Of a DNA stretch of 64,000 bases, positions 43,843 to 53,605 are shown in pieces. The translations under genes were made by a program, and so were the position numbers. Positions within the stretch are counted from its first letter, which is position 1, and each line of letters starts with the position of its first letter. Source of the stretch: CAVPTL01 sp963794415 (GTDB lineage Bacteria > Actinomycetota > Thermoleophilia > Gaiellales > JAICJC01); assembly GCA_963794415.1 (NCBI GenBank), contig CAWCDI010000001.1, forward strand, positions 1,798,001-1,862,000, written 5' to 3'. The notes beneath the pieces were generated by a model. The model saw only the letters and a program-made list of their open reading frames with translations. It had not been told where the DNA came from and did not search any database.

Positions 43843-44214
43843 TCAGCGGCGCCAGATGCCGGCCGTGTACGCCTGGCCGGCGGGGACGGCGACCGCAGTG
43901 AGATCGACCGAGCACGAGTTGGGCGGGGCGATGCCGATCTTGACCGGCACCTTGCTGCCGAGGCCGTGCGCGACGAAGCTCCCCTGGGTGATCTTCACGG
44001 TGGAGCCACGAACGCAACTCACGCGCCAGGGCAGCTTGATGTTGATGCGGGCCTGGGACGTCACGCTGATCGCGATGCCGTTGACGTTCTTCAGGCTGGC
44101 TGAGCGAACCGCGCCATGGCCGTGGGCGACCTGGGTCCAGTGGTAGGTCGCAGCACCAGCGAGGGGCACGGCGACGGCCGCGAAGACCGCGACGGCGAGG
44201 ATGATGCGCCGCAC
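43843..44214 (-). CDS. small secreted two-cysteine protein, paralogue A
   Basis: A 123-residue protein from a GTG at 44214: RRIILAVAVFAAVAVPLAGA is a signal peptide. The mature part reads ATYHWTQVAHGHG, LKNVNGIAISVTSQARINIK, SCVRGSTVKITQGSFVAHGLG and a final GQAYTAGIWRR, a likely small beta-sandwich with two cysteines (VSC and NSC) that could form a disulfide. It is clearly related to the protein encoded two bases upstream at 44217-44606. Function is unknown. Confidence 0.7.
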   Translation of the reverse strand: MRRIILAVAVFAAVAVPLAGAATYHWTQVAHGHGAVRSASLKNVNGIAISVTSQARINIKLPWRVSCVRGSTVKITQGSFVAHGLGSKVPVKIGIAPPNSCSVDLTAVAVPAGQAYTAGIWRR

Positions 44215-44216
44215 GC

Positions 44217-44606
44217 TCAGCGCTTCCAGACGGTGAGGTAGAACGAGCCCGCGGCACTCGGGGCCGCGTTGGCCATGACGAAGCATGAGTCAGGGTTCGA
44301 GACGCTCAGCTTGATCGGCGTCTTCGTGCCAATGCCGTGACTCGTGAACGAGCCCGAGATCTCCTTTCGGAGCGGTCCGCGGGAGCAGCTTTCAGTCCAG
44401 GACACCTTGAAGGTCTCCTTCGACACTGTCTTCGCGCTGATCGCAAGGCCATTCACATTGTTCAGGTTGGTGGCGTTGACCGAAGCGCCGTTCGTAACAC
44501 CGCTCGTGTGCACGCGCTTTGCGAGCTTCCACTGATAGGTCGTGGCGCCGGCCACGGAGACGGCCAGGGTCGCAAAGACCGCAGCCGCGCAGAGGAGAAT
44601 CTTCAA
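44217..44606 (-). CDS. small secreted two-cysteine protein, paralogue B
   Basis: A 129-residue protein from a TTG at 44606, with signal peptide KILLCAAAVFATLAVSVAGA. The mature sequence TTYQWKLAKRVHTSG, NLNNVNGLAISAKTVSKETFK, SCSRGPLRKEISGSFTSHGIG and SFYLTVWKR aligns along its full length with paralogue A, including the two cysteines and the terminal W-(K/R)-R. The pair arose by tandem duplication. Exported, probably beta-rich; no known family was recognised. Confidence 0.7.
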   Translation of the reverse strand: MKILLCAAAVFATLAVSVAGATTYQWKLAKRVHTSGVTNGASVNATNLNNVNGLAISAKTVSKETFKVSWTESCSRGPLRKEISGSFTSHGIGTKTPIKLSVSNPDSCFVMANAAPSAAGSFYLTVWKR

Positions 44607-44657
44607 AGGAGGGAGCCTTTCTCGGAAAACCAGGGGACGTACCCAAGGTATCGCCCG

Positions 44658-45251
44658 TTACGACCTCCGGTAATCCGCACAAAGGGTGATCCACTCCGTC
44701 AGATTGGGATGCGTCTCCCCCAGCTGCTGATACCGGTCGAGGATCACGTGGAACTCCTCGTCATCGGCGGGATCCCGGTGCAGCGCGAACTTCAGGAACG
44801 GGTAGGCGGCACAGTCGGCGGCCGAGAACGTCTCGCCCAGCATGTACGGGCGACCGGTCAGCAGCCCCTCGAACAGCTCGAGCGCCCCGGCCATCTCCGC
44901 CGCATGCCGATCGACGTCCGTGCCGGCCTCGATCGCGTTCGGCGCGACCTTCCACACCCGGTTGAACCAGTCGATGAACACCAGCATCTGAGCAAGCGCG
45001 GCGGGGTCAGCCGGGTAGAGCGCAGGCTCGGGGAAGCGCTCCTCCAGGTGGCGGACGATGCGCATCGAGTCGGCCACCACCGTGCCGTCGTCGTCAACCA
45101 GCACCGGCACCAGCGGCTGGCCGCTCACGCGCTGCACGGGGCTTCGGTCGGCATAGTCGATGACGACCCGCTCGACGGCAACGCCCTTGTGCCCGAGCGC
45201 CATGTGCACGCGCTCGCAGTTGGTGGAGAACGGCGCCTCGTAGAGGATCAC
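44658..45251 (-). CDS. glutathione S-transferase-like protein
   Basis: A 197-residue protein from a GTG at 45251. ILYEAPFSTNCERVHMALGHKG is the thioredoxin-fold N-terminus, with ST-NC at the active-site position. QPLVPVLVDDDGTVVADSMRIVRHLEERFP holds the cis-proline and the conserved ES/DS glutathione-contact region. The helical C-domain has YMLGETFSAADCAAYPFL. Actinobacteria usually lack glutathione, so it may use another thiol or bind other ligands. It overlaps the upstream hydrolase gene by four bases. Confidence 0.88.
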   Translation of the reverse strand: MILYEAPFSTNCERVHMALGHKGVAVERVVIDYADRSPVQRVSGQPLVPVLVDDDGTVVADSMRIVRHLEERFPEPALYPADPAALAQMLVFIDWFNRVWKVAPNAIEAGTDVDRHAAEMAGALELFEGLLTGRPYMLGETFSAADCAAYPFLKFALHRDPADDEEFHVILDRYQQLGETHPNLTEWITLCADYRRS

Positions 45252-47128
45252 GGGGCGAGCATGGTGAGGCGAAGCGGCCGGCCGCCGGACGTGCCGGTGA
45301 TGCTCGCCCTGCCGAGCCGGTCGTTGAGCGACCAGGTCATGCGAAGCGGCAGCGCCGTGCCTCCAGCCCGCACCGTGACGTTCACGGTTACTGCGCCGGT
45401 CGAGTACACCCACCTGGTGGTGCCGGTGACCGAGACGCCTGGGACGAGCACCGTCTTCGTGAACCGAAACGTGGTCGTGTTGCTGCCCGAGTACGACCAG
45501 CGCCCGCCCCGAAGGCCCTTGCCCACGCCCGAGAAGTTGGCCCACCAGTCGGCCAGGCTATCGGCCACCGTGGCAGCGCCGGCGGCGGCCATGCGCCGCT
45601 CGCCCAGCGTCGAGCGGTCGCCCGCGACCGGCCTGGCCTGCGCGACCTGCGCGAGCTTTAGCGGGTAGCGGCCCACCGTGTGCAGCTCGGGAACGCGCGC
45701 GGCGCACGACGTGTTCCCGGGCGATCTCGTGCTGACGAACCGCTCGTAGATGACCGACGCGCAGTGGTTCTGATCGCCGATCGCCGTCACGTGCACCACG
45801 TTTCGCACCACCACGAGCGTGCTTCGGGGGAAGCGCGCCGCCACCTCGCGCGCGTCCATCAGCGGCGTGATGTTGTCGAGATCGCCGTTCAGCACCAGCG
45901 TCGGCACGTCGGGGTACTTCGCGCCCGGCGGGTTGGGCGGATCCGGGAACGCCGGCGACGGCCAGTCGAGGCACGCGAACGCGCCCTCGTAGTCGATGCC
46001 CGTCCAGACCCGGCCGGTGAACGGCGCGAAGAGGCTCTGCGGCCGCGAGTCCACGCCTGCGAGCGCCACGGCGAGCCGGTCGGCCATCGGCGTCTGCGGC
46101 GACCACGGCTGCGGATAGTCGTGGCAGATCACCGAGAGGTAGAGCGCCTCGGACGACTCCCGCGCGGGGCCGTTGCCGAAGTCGGTGGTGATGTTCTCGG
46201 CCACGATGCGCAGGATCGCGGCGTTGTCACCGTGGTTTGCCGAGGCGATGGCGCCCAGCAGGTCGCGCCAGATGCTGGGGTTGTCGCCGCCAAAGGTGAT
46301 GGCCTCGGCCAGGTGGCTGGGCGTGACAGTGGCCTCGACCGGCGCGCCGTCGGCGTCGGTGGTCATGCCCGAGATCGGGCTGGCCGTGATGCGATCGACG
46401 AACCGCTGCACGAACACCACCGGATCCTCGCCGCGCACCGGGCAGAGCGGCCCGCGGCGGCACGCCAGGCGGATGGCGCTTCGGCTGGCTGCAGCGAGAT
46501 CGGTGAAGTCGGGATCGGTGCCCGGCAGCGGATAGGTGCCGTCGAGCGTCAGCGTCCGCAGGCGGTGGGGATAGCGCAGGGCGAATGCCTGCGACGCGTA
46601 CGAGCCGTAGGAGTCGCCGTAGAGATCGATCTTGCCCACATGGAGGGCCACGAGCACGGCCTGGATGTCCTGCACCGACTGCGACGTGTCGTAGAAGTCG
46701 CGCGCCGGCCCCAGCTGCTGCGCGCAGCGCCCCGCCCGCGCGGCGTAGCCGGTGTTGTGCCGCTGGAACGCCTGGCAGGCGAGCGCGCCGCTCTTGCCCG
46801 TGCCGCGAAGGTCGATCAGGATCAGGTCGCGCCGCTTGTTGACCGGCTTCCAGAGCGGGATGCGCGACGATCGGTCGGCGGTGGTCGAGTAGCCCGGGCC
46901 GCCCTCGATGGAGACCACCGTGGAGGTGGCGGGCTTCGCGGTCTCGCGCCGCAGGTACTGCTCGAAGTAGATCTGGATCTGCCGGCCGCCGGGATCGCGG
47001 CGGTCGAGCGGCACCGAGATGTAGCCGCAACGCTCGTTCACGTGCGCGGGCGCGCACACTGTGTGGCTCACCACCGGGGTCGTGACCAGCATCATTCGAG
47101 TGTACGGGTTATGCGCCCAGGGGAGCAA
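45248..47128 (-). CDS. alpha/beta-hydrolase (peptidase-like) with C-terminal beta domain, lacking a signal peptide
   Basis: A 626-residue intact paralogue of the gene at 8373. IEGGPGYSTT, LIDLRGTGKSG, the nucleophile elbow YGDSYGSYASQAFAL, LNGDLDNITP (acid) and RNVVHVTAIGD (histidine) complete a Ser-Asp-His triad. The last 170 residues are beta-rich (RWSYSGSNTTTFRFT, RASITGTSGGRPLRLT). Unlike its paralogue it has no signal peptide: the chain begins MLPWAHNPYTRMM and goes straight into the hydrolase domain. Either it is cytoplasmic or its 5' end was lost where it meets the amidase gene, which it overlaps by 20 bases. Confidence 0.88.
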   Translation of the reverse strand: MLPWAHNPYTRMMLVTTPVVSHTVCAPAHVNERCGYISVPLDRRDPGGRQIQIYFEQYLRRETAKPATSTVVSIEGGPGYSTTADRSSRIPLWKPVNKRRDLILIDLRGTGKSGALACQAFQRHNTGYAARAGRCAQQLGPARDFYDTSQSVQDIQAVLVALHVGKIDLYGDSYGSYASQAFALRYPHRLRTLTLDGTYPLPGTDPDFTDLAAASRSAIRLACRRGPLCPVRGEDPVVFVQRFVDRITASPISGMTTDADGAPVEATVTPSHLAEAITFGGDNPSIWRDLLGAIASANHGDNAAILRIVAENITTDFGNGPARESSEALYLSVICHDYPQPWSPQTPMADRLAVALAGVDSRPQSLFAPFTGRVWTGIDYEGAFACLDWPSPAFPDPPNPPGAKYPDVPTLVLNGDLDNITPLMDAREVAARFPRSTLVVVRNVVHVTAIGDQNHCASVIYERFVSTRSPGNTSCAARVPELHTVGRYPLKLAQVAQARPVAGDRSTLGERRMAAAGAATVADSLADWWANFSGVGKGLRGGRWSYSGSNTTTFRFTKTVLVPGVSVTGTTRWVYSTGAVTVNVTVRAGGTALPLRMTWSLNDRLGRASITGTSGGRPLRLTMLAP

Positions 47129-48544
47129 GTCGCGAATGCCACGGCAACGCCGCCTCGAGCTGCGCCGAGACCTGCAGGAGCACGTCCTCGCGCCCGAAGC
47201 GCGCCGTCAGCATCGTGCCGATCGGCAGCCCGTCAGAGCTCATGTGCAGCGGCAGCGACGCGGCCGGCTGGCCGGTGAGGTTGGCGACCACGTTGAACGG
47301 GTTGAACGCGAGATCCATCTTCCACCAGTCCGCCGCGTCACCCACCGACGCGTTCAGCTCACCGAGCCGAAGCGGCGGCTGTGCCAGCGTGGGGCTGAGG
47401 AAGAGGTCGTGCTGCTCGTAGAAGCGCGCGACGCGGCGCGCCTCGAGCTGGGTCGCGTCGATCGCCGAGGCGAGCTCCACCGCCGAGACCGCGCGGGCGT
47501 ACTCCACCATCTCCCAGGTGGTCTGCTCCAGCTCGTCGCGCTCGAGGGGCCGGCCGAGCTCGCGCACCAGCGCATCGTGGCCCTGCAGGTTCCCGATCGA
47601 CCACATCGTCACCAGATCCTCGACGATGACGGAGCGCTCGATCTGCGGCGCGCCCTCCACCACCTCGTGGCCGAGGTCTGCGAGCAGGCGCGCCACCTCC
47701 TCGACTGCCGCCACGCACTCGGGGTGGATGTCGGCCCCGACGGGCGACTCGGCCGACCAGCCGATGCGAAGCTTGCCGGGATCGGCGCCCACCGAGTCAA
47801 TAAACGGCCGCGCGGGCTGCGGCGCGACGACTGGGATCGCCCGGCACCGGCTGCCCTGCGATGTCCAGCAGAAGCGCGCTATCCCTCACCGAGCGCGTCA
47901 CGGCATGCTGCACCGCGAGCCCGAACAGCGGATCGCCCGCCGTGGGCGCGAACGAGATGCGCCCGCGCGTGGGCTTCAGCCCGTAGACCCCGCAGCACGA
48001 CGCGGGAATGCGGATGGAGCCTGCACCGTCGCTCGCGCCGCCGATGGCCACCAGGCCGGCCGCGACCGCCGATGCCGACCCGCCGCTCGAGCCGCCGGCG
48101 GTGCGCTCCAGATCCCAGGGGTTGCGGCACGGGCCGTGGGCCTCGGGCTCGGACGTCGAGTGGTTGCCGAACTCGGGCGAGCTGGTCTTCCCCACGAACA
48201 CCGCTCCGGCAGCGCGATAGGTCGCCGTCATGTGGCTGTCGTGGTCGGCCACGTTCTGGAGGAGCGCCCGCGATCCGTCGGTCTGGCGCACGCCGGCGAT
48301 CTCCTGGCCCAGATCCTTCATCAGCACGGGCACGCCCCGCAGCGGGCCGTCGGGCAGCGGGCCCGAAGCGGCCGCGAGCGCCTCGTCGGCGATGGTGGTG
48401 ACCACGCAGTTGAGCTCGGGGTTGAGCCGCTCGATGCGCTCGAGCGAGGCGCTCGACCAGCTCGAGCGCGGTGACGTGGCCGCTTCGCACCAGGTCGGCC
48501 TGGGCGACGGCGTCGAGCTCGGCGATGTTGTCGGCGAGGCTCAA
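47109..48544 (-). CDS. amidase signature family enzyme, two frame breaks
   Basis: Starts at a TTG at 48544 that overlaps the ATPase stop (TTGA): SLADNIAELDAVAQADLVRS, GHVTALELVER. A break near 48450 leads to ERIERLNPELNCVVTTIADE, GVPVLMKDLGQEIAG (catalytic lysine) and GGSSGGSASAVAAGLVAIGG, then SDGAGSIRIPASCCGVYGLK (cis-Ser and nucleophile Ser). A second break near 47820 leads to FIDSVGADPGKLRIGWSAE and the C-terminus (stop at 47109). The repaired length of about 478 residues is normal for the family. It is the second amidase in this importer operon, suggesting hydrolysis of an imported amide. Confidence 0.87.
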
Positions 48545-49364
48545 ACCTGGGGCTCGTTCTCGATGCCCATGCTCGTCGCGAAGCCCGCGCGTGGGCTTCC
48601 AGCCGGGCCCCGGAACGCTCGCGCGAAGCACCTTCGTGTACTGCTGCTGCGGGTTGTCGAGCACCTCGGCGGTGGATCCGCGCTCGACGATCTTGCCCTG
48701 CCGCATCACGACGATGCGGTCGGTCAGCTGGCGCACCACCGCGAGGTCGTGGCTGATCAGGACGTAGGAGATGCCTGTCGCATCGCGGATATCGGCCAGC
48801 AGGTTCAGCACCTGGGCCTGGATCGAGACGTCGAGCGCCGCGACCGACTCGTCGAGGATCAGCACCCGCGGCTCGGCGGCGAGCGCGCGGGCGATGGCCA
48901 CCCGCTGGCGCTGCCCGCCGGAGAGCGCGCGCGGCAGGGCGTGCATCTGGCGGTCGTCCAGGCCGACCACCTCGCCCAGCTCCTGCACGCGCTTCGAGCG
49001 ATCCATGTCCGAGCCGGAGTGATGCAGCTTCAGCACCTCGTCGATGGCCGAGGCGCCCGACTGGCGCGGATCGAGGCTGGAGTACGGATCCTGGAAGACG
49101 ATCTGCACCTCGCGGCCGCGATCGCGCCTGCTCCTTCACCTTGCGCGCGGGGGTGGAGCGGTCGCTCCCGCCCACCGAGATCGTGCCGGCGGTGACCCGC
49201 TCGAGGCCCACGATCATGCGCGCCACGGTGGTCTTGCCCGAGCCGGACTCGCCCACGACGGCCAGCGACTGGCCCGGCTCGATGGCAAACGACACGTCGT
49301 CCACGGCCGTGAAGTCGCCGAACTTCTTGGTGAGGCCCTCCACCGCGAGCACCGCATCAGCCAT
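48541..49364 (-). CDS. oligopeptide-type ABC transporter ATP-binding protein (OppF-like), two frame breaks
   Basis: From ATG 49364, VEGLTKKFGDFTAVDDVSFA and VVGESGSGKTTVARMIVGLE (Walker A) run to a break near 49122. The other frame resumes with REVQIVFQDPYSSLDPRQSG, RALSGGQRQRVAIARALAAEP, LILDESVAALDVSIQAQVL and ISHDLAVVRQLTDRIVVMRQG, ending LRASVPGPGWKPTR. A second break near 48590 restores FATSMGIENEPQV and a stop at 48541-48543. Without that repair the frame would run into the amidase. It pairs with the OppD-like ATPase just upstream (eight-base overlap). Confidence 0.87.
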
Positions 49365-50343
49365 GCGTCACCGCCTTCATCGAGCCGCGCAGCTCCTCGG
49401 CCCGCACGCAGCGCACCTTGCCCTCGGCGAAGTCGCGGATCGGAGGCCGGGCCTCGCGGCAGCGATCCTCGGCGAACGGGCAGCGGGGCGCAAACGCACA
49501 GCCGGCCGGAGCCTCGTAGGCCGACACCGGCCGGCCGGGAATGGCCGTGAGCCGCGCCGCGGTGTTCCCCACGCTGGGCCGGGCGCCCGAGAGCGCCGCC
49601 GTGTACGGGTGGTACGGATCGTCGTGCAGCGACTCGGCGGACTGCAGCTCCACCAGCTGCCCGGCGTACATCACCGCGGTGCGGTCGCACACCGCCGCAG
49701 CCAGGTCGAGGTCGTGGGTGATGAAGAGCAGCGACACGCCGAACTCCTTGCGAAGCTCGTCGATGATGGCCATCACCTCGGCCTGGATGGTCACGTCGAG
49801 CGCGGTGGTGGGCTCGTCGGCCAGGATCAGCCGCGGCTTGGTGAGCAGCGCCGTGGCGATCATCACGCGCTGCAGCATGCCGCCCGAGAGCTCGTGCGGG
49901 TACTGCTTCAGCCGCCGCTCGCCGTCGTCGATGCCGACCTGCGTCAGCATGTCAACGGCCTGGACGTTGGCCTCCTTGCGCGAGATCGACTCGCGCAGCG
50001 TCTCGGTCATGAAGTCGCCGATGCGCCGCACCGGGTTGGTGTGCGCGCGCGGGTCCTGGAACACCACCGAAACCTCGTGCCGGTATGACCGCAGCTGCCC
50101 GCCGCGCAGGCTGTAGACGTCGCGCTCGTCGAACGTCACGGTGCCGTCAACCTCCGCCCCCGGCGGGAGCAGCCGCGCGATCGAGCGCACCGTCATCGAC
50201 TTGCCCGAGCCCGACTCACCCACCAGCCCCAGCGCCTCGCCAGGCGCGATCGAGAAGCTCACGGTGTCGAGCACCGTGCGCATCTCGCCCGAGACCGGCA
50301 GCCGCACCGAGAGGCCGTCCACCGTGAGCAGCGCGTCTGTCAC
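49357..50343 (-). CDS. oligopeptide-type ABC transporter ATP-binding protein (OppD-like)
   Basis: A 328-residue ATPase from a GTG at 50343. GLVGESGSGKSMTVRSIARLL is Walker A, SVVFQDPRAHTNPVRRIGDFM the Q-loop, HELSGGMLQRVMIATALLTKP the signature, LILADEPTTALDVTIQAEVM Walker B, and FITHDLDLAAAVCD the H-loop. The C-terminal oligopeptide-transporter extension keeps CAFAPRCPFAEDRCREARPP with four cysteines (Fe-S-type cluster in DppD/OppD). It starts inside the end of the upstream amidase gene (four-base overlap) and overlaps the OppF-like gene downstream. Confidence 0.94.
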   Translation of the reverse strand: MTDALLTVDGLSVRLPVSGEMRTVLDTVSFSIAPGEALGLVGESGSGKSMTVRSIARLLPPGAEVDGTVTFDERDVYSLRGGQLRSYRHEVSVVFQDPRAHTNPVRRIGDFMTETLRESISRKEANVQAVDMLTQVGIDDGERRLKQYPHELSGGMLQRVMIATALLTKPRLILADEPTTALDVTIQAEVMAIIDELRKEFGVSLLFITHDLDLAAAVCDRTAVMYAGQLVELQSAESLHDDPYHPYTAALSGARPSVGNTAARLTAIPGRPVSAYEAPAGCAFAPRCPFAEDRCREARPPIRDFAEGKVRCVRAEELRGSMKAVTHG

Positions 50344-51767
50344 AGGGTGGGCCGCCGCTCTGCGGTGTCGAACCAGGGCCGCTCACGCTCGAGCGCGGCA
50401 CCCACCCGGAAGGCGGTGACGTCGTCGTAGGGCCGCGCGACGATCTGCAGGCCTGTCGGCACGCTGTTGTCGGCGTAGCCGGAGGGGACGGCGAGCACCG
50501 GGCAGCGGCTCGCGATGTTGAAGAGCGGCGTCATGATCGACTGGAAGTAGAACTCCAGCTGCTTTCCGCCTACCTCGATGCCGTGCTCGACGTAGTCGTT
50601 GCCCGCCTCCAGGCCGCGGGTGGCGACCGTGGGCGTGATGATCACGTCGAACCGCTGGAAGGCCTCGGCGAGCACCCGCCAGATCTGCGACTCGAGCTCC
50701 ATCCCGCCGATCATCGGGATGTCGCCGGCGCTGACCTTCATGTAGCGGGCGAACTCGGCGGCGTAGGCAGTCACGTCCTCGGGCGCCGCGGCGGCCTCCA
50801 TGCCGATCCAGTCGCCGAAGATCTTGTCGAAGTGCACGGCGGAGGCGCGGTTGATCTCCTCCTCGGTGACCGCCAGGTCGAACTGCTCGACGGTGGCGCC
50901 GGCGGCCTCGAGCGCGGCAGCGGCGTCGAGCGTGTTTCGCTCGACCTCGGGATCGAGCACGTAGTCGCCCTGGGTGAGGCAGAGGCCGATCTTCAGCCCC
51001 TCGATGCCGTCGAACACGTCGGGCAGCACCAGCTTGGGGCTGAGCGAGACGATGTCGGACGGGTGCGGCCCCGCGAGCACGTTTTCGAAGAGCGCGACGT
51101 CGGCGATGGTGCGCGCGAGCGGGCCGCAGTGGCAGAACTGGTCGAGGTTGAACGGCGGCTCGACCGGCACGCGGCCGAACGGCGGCTTGAACCCGACCAC
51201 GCCGTTGAACGACGCCGGGATGCGGATGGATCCGCCGATGTCCGACCCGCTGGCGAGCATCGACGTGCCGGCGGCGAGCGACGCGCCCGATCCGCCCGAC
51301 GATCCTCCCACGCCGAACTCGGGGTTCCAGGCGTTTCGGGTCACGCCGTTGAGCGTGGTGTGGGTGAACCCGGCGCACGAGAACTCCGGGGTGGTGGTGC
51401 GAGCGTGGATGATGCCGCCCGCCTCGAGGATGCGCTCGGCCACGGCCGTGGTGTGCTCGCCGATGTCGTCCTTGTGCATCACCGATCCCAGCGTGAGCGG
51501 CTCGCCCTCCACCGACTCCTCGTCCTTCAGCCCCACCGGCAGGCCCTCGAGCGGCCGCGGCGCGTCGCCCTTGCCGGCGTAGCGGGCCTCCGACTCCCTG
51601 GCCGCCGCGCGGGCGCGGTCGTAGTAGGTGAACGCGAAGGCGTTGACCGTGGGCTCCACCGCCTCGGCCCGCGCGATGACTGCGTCGAGCAGCTCGACCG
51701 GCGAGAGCTCGCGCGAGACGAACATCTCGCGTGCGCGGGTGGCAGAGAGGTAATGCAACTCGGTCAT
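50340..51767 (-). CDS. amidase signature family enzyme
   Basis: A 475-residue intact amidase from ATG 51767. LEGLPVGLKDEESVEGEPLTLGS carries the catalytic lysine, and GVGGSSGGSGASLAAGTSML with ASGSDIGGSIRIPASFNGVVGFK the cis-serine and nucleophile serine. LDQFCHCGPLARTIADVALF and ITPTVATRGLEAG belong to the C-terminal half. No signal peptide is present. It sits inside the ABC operon, overlapping OppC by four bases on one side and OppD by four on the other. Its substrate is therefore probably what the importer brings in, such as an amide, N-acyl amine or cyclic imide. Confidence 0.93.
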   Translation of the reverse strand: MTELHYLSATRAREMFVSRELSPVELLDAVIARAEAVEPTVNAFAFTYYDRARAAARESEARYAGKGDAPRPLEGLPVGLKDEESVEGEPLTLGSVMHKDDIGEHTTAVAERILEAGGIIHARTTTPEFSCAGFTHTTLNGVTRNAWNPEFGVGGSSGGSGASLAAGTSMLASGSDIGGSIRIPASFNGVVGFKPPFGRVPVEPPFNLDQFCHCGPLARTIADVALFENVLAGPHPSDIVSLSPKLVLPDVFDGIEGLKIGLCLTQGDYVLDPEVERNTLDAAAALEAAGATVEQFDLAVTEEEINRASAVHFDKIFGDWIGMEAAAAPEDVTAYAAEFARYMKVSAGDIPMIGGMELESQIWRVLAEAFQRFDVIITPTVATRGLEAGNDYVEHGIEVGGKQLEFYFQSIMTPLFNIASRCPVLAVPSGYADNSVPTGLQIVARPYDDVTAFRVGAALERERPWFDTAERRPTL

Positions 51768-52658
51768 CTATCGCTCCTTTGCGAACGTTCGATCAAGCGC
51801 TCACCAAGGATGTTGAACGCCACCACCACGAGCACGATGCAGAGACCCGCCGCCAGCGACTCGGCCGGGTAGCCCTGCAGAACGCCGGTCTGGCCCTCCG
51901 ACACCATCACGCCCCAGTCAGCCTGCGGCGTCTGCACGCCCAGGCCGATGAACGAGATGGCCGCGAGATCCACCATCGCGTAGCCGAAGAGGATGGTGCC
52001 CTGGGCGACGATGAGCCCGGCCACGTTGGGCACCAGGTGCCGCAGGCAGATGAAGAAGCCCGAGAAGCCCTGCACCTCGAGCGCGGCGATGTACGGCTGG
52101 TTTCGCTCCCGCAGGGCGCCCCGAGCGCACGACCCGCGCGACGTACGGCATGTAGGCCACGCCCAGCGCGAGCGCCGCGGCCGTGAGGCCCGCGCCGAAC
52201 ACCGCGGCGGCGAGCACCGCGAGCAGGATGCCGGGGAAGGCGAAGAGGATGTCGAGCCCCGTCGAGGAGATGGTGTCGAACCGGCCGCCCTTCCACGCCG
52301 TGGCGATCGCGATGCCGACGCCGGCGACGATCGAGAACGCCACCACCGCGAGCGGGCCGATCAGCGACGTGCGGGCGCCCACGAGCAGGCGCGAGAAGAG
52401 GTCGCGGCCGTTACCGTCGAAGCCCAGCAGGTGGGAGCCCGTGGAGCCGACGTAGGCGCTCGAGAGATTCACCTGGTTGGGATCGAACGGGGCGAGGATC
52501 GAGCCGAAGATCGCGATCAGCGCGGCCACCACGATGATCACCAGCGACAGGTACCCGAGGAAGCCGATGCCGGCAAGCGGGTTACGCCGCGAGCGGGCCG
52601 GCGCCGCCGCGGGAGCGGGCTGCGGTGCCGCGGCAGGCGGCTGTGCGACGACGCTCAC
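51764..52658 (-). CDS. oligopeptide-type ABC transporter permease (OppC-like), one frame break
   Basis: From ATG 52658: after a Pro/Ala-rich cytoplasmic leader the first helix is LGYLSLVIIVVAALIAIFGS. LLGFDGNGRDLFSRLLVGARTS is the DppC/OppC signature, and ILFAFPGILLAVLAAAVFGAG and YMPYVARVVRSG follow. An extra base in a C4 run near 52120 shifts the frame. The other frame continues QGFSGFFICLRHLVPNVAGL (EAA loop) and LAAISFIGLGVQTPQADWG to 51764, giving about 297 residues. It overlaps the OppB-like gene by four bases. Confidence 0.88.
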
Positions 52659-53603
52659 TCGGCCCTCGATCCCAGCTTCACGCGCGGGTCGAGCAGCGCG
52701 TAGAGCAGATCGACGATGGTGTTCACGATCACGAACGCCGCGACCAGCACGAACGAGATGCCCTGGACGACGGCGAAGTCCTTCGACTGGGCAGCCTGCA
52801 CCAGGTAGAAGCCCAGGCCGTTCAGGCTGAACGCGAGCTCGACGACGGCGTCGAGCGCGATGAGCGACGCGATGGTGAGGCCGGCCACGGTGGTGATCGG
52901 GATCGCCGCGTTTCGCAGCACGTGGCGCCGCACGATGGTGCGGTAGTTGATGCCGCGGCTGACGGCGGTCTGGACGTGCTCCTTCTGCATCTCCTCACGC
53001 ACGGCAGTACGGGTCACGCGCGCGACCAGCGCCATCGAGGAGATCGCGAGCGCGATGGCCGGCAGGGTCAGGTGCTTGAACTGGTCGAACGCCCCGCACG
53101 CCGTTTCCCTGGGCCGGGAACCACCCCAGGTTCACCGCGAAGATGCTGACCAGGAGGATCGCCGCAACGAACGACGGGATGGCGGCCGAGATGGTCGAGA
53201 CCACGACCACGCCCGTGTCGGCGGCGCCCTTGCGAAGGCCGCCGATGAGGCCCAGCCCGACGCCCACGACGATGATCAGGATGGAGGCGTAGAGCACCAG
53301 CTCGAGCGTGGTGCCCACGCGGGCCCGCACCAGGGTCGAGACGTTCTCCTGGTGGATGATGGAGTAGCCCAGGTCGCCGTGCAGCACGCCCTTGATGTAC
53401 TCGAAGTACCGCACGAAGAACGGCTGGTCGAGGTGGTAGCGGTGCTCGAGCACCTTGATGGCGGATGGCGGCAGGGAACGCCCGCCCGACAACACCGCAA
53501 TGGGGTTGCCGGGCGCGACGTAGAGGGCGCTGAAGATGATGAAGCTCGAAACCAGGAGCGCCACAATCAGCATCAACAGCCGGCGCAGCAGGAACGACAG
53601 CAT
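52655..53603 (-). CDS. oligopeptide-type ABC transporter permease (OppB-like), one frame break
   Basis: From ATG 53603: SFLLRRLLMLIVALLVSSFIIF is the first helix, APGNPIAVLSGGRSLPPSAI the periplasmic loop, and HGDLGYSIIHQENVSTLVRAR the DppB signature. STISAAIPSFVAAILLVSIF follows. Near 53090 the frame shifts by one base. The other frame resumes with DQFKHLTLPAIALAISSMAL and TAVREEMQKEHVQTAVSRG (EAA loop), ending at 52655 after about 316 residues. It starts three bases after the stop of the substrate-binding gene. Confidence 0.88.
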
Positions 53604-53605
53604 CC

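Noticed and set aside
47879..49108. Apparent fusion of the OppF-like ATPase to the amidase N-terminus in one frame
   Set aside because: Another frame restores a natural ATPase end with a stop overlapping a TTG start (TTGA) for the amidase; a single-base error at about 48590 explains the apparent fusion.
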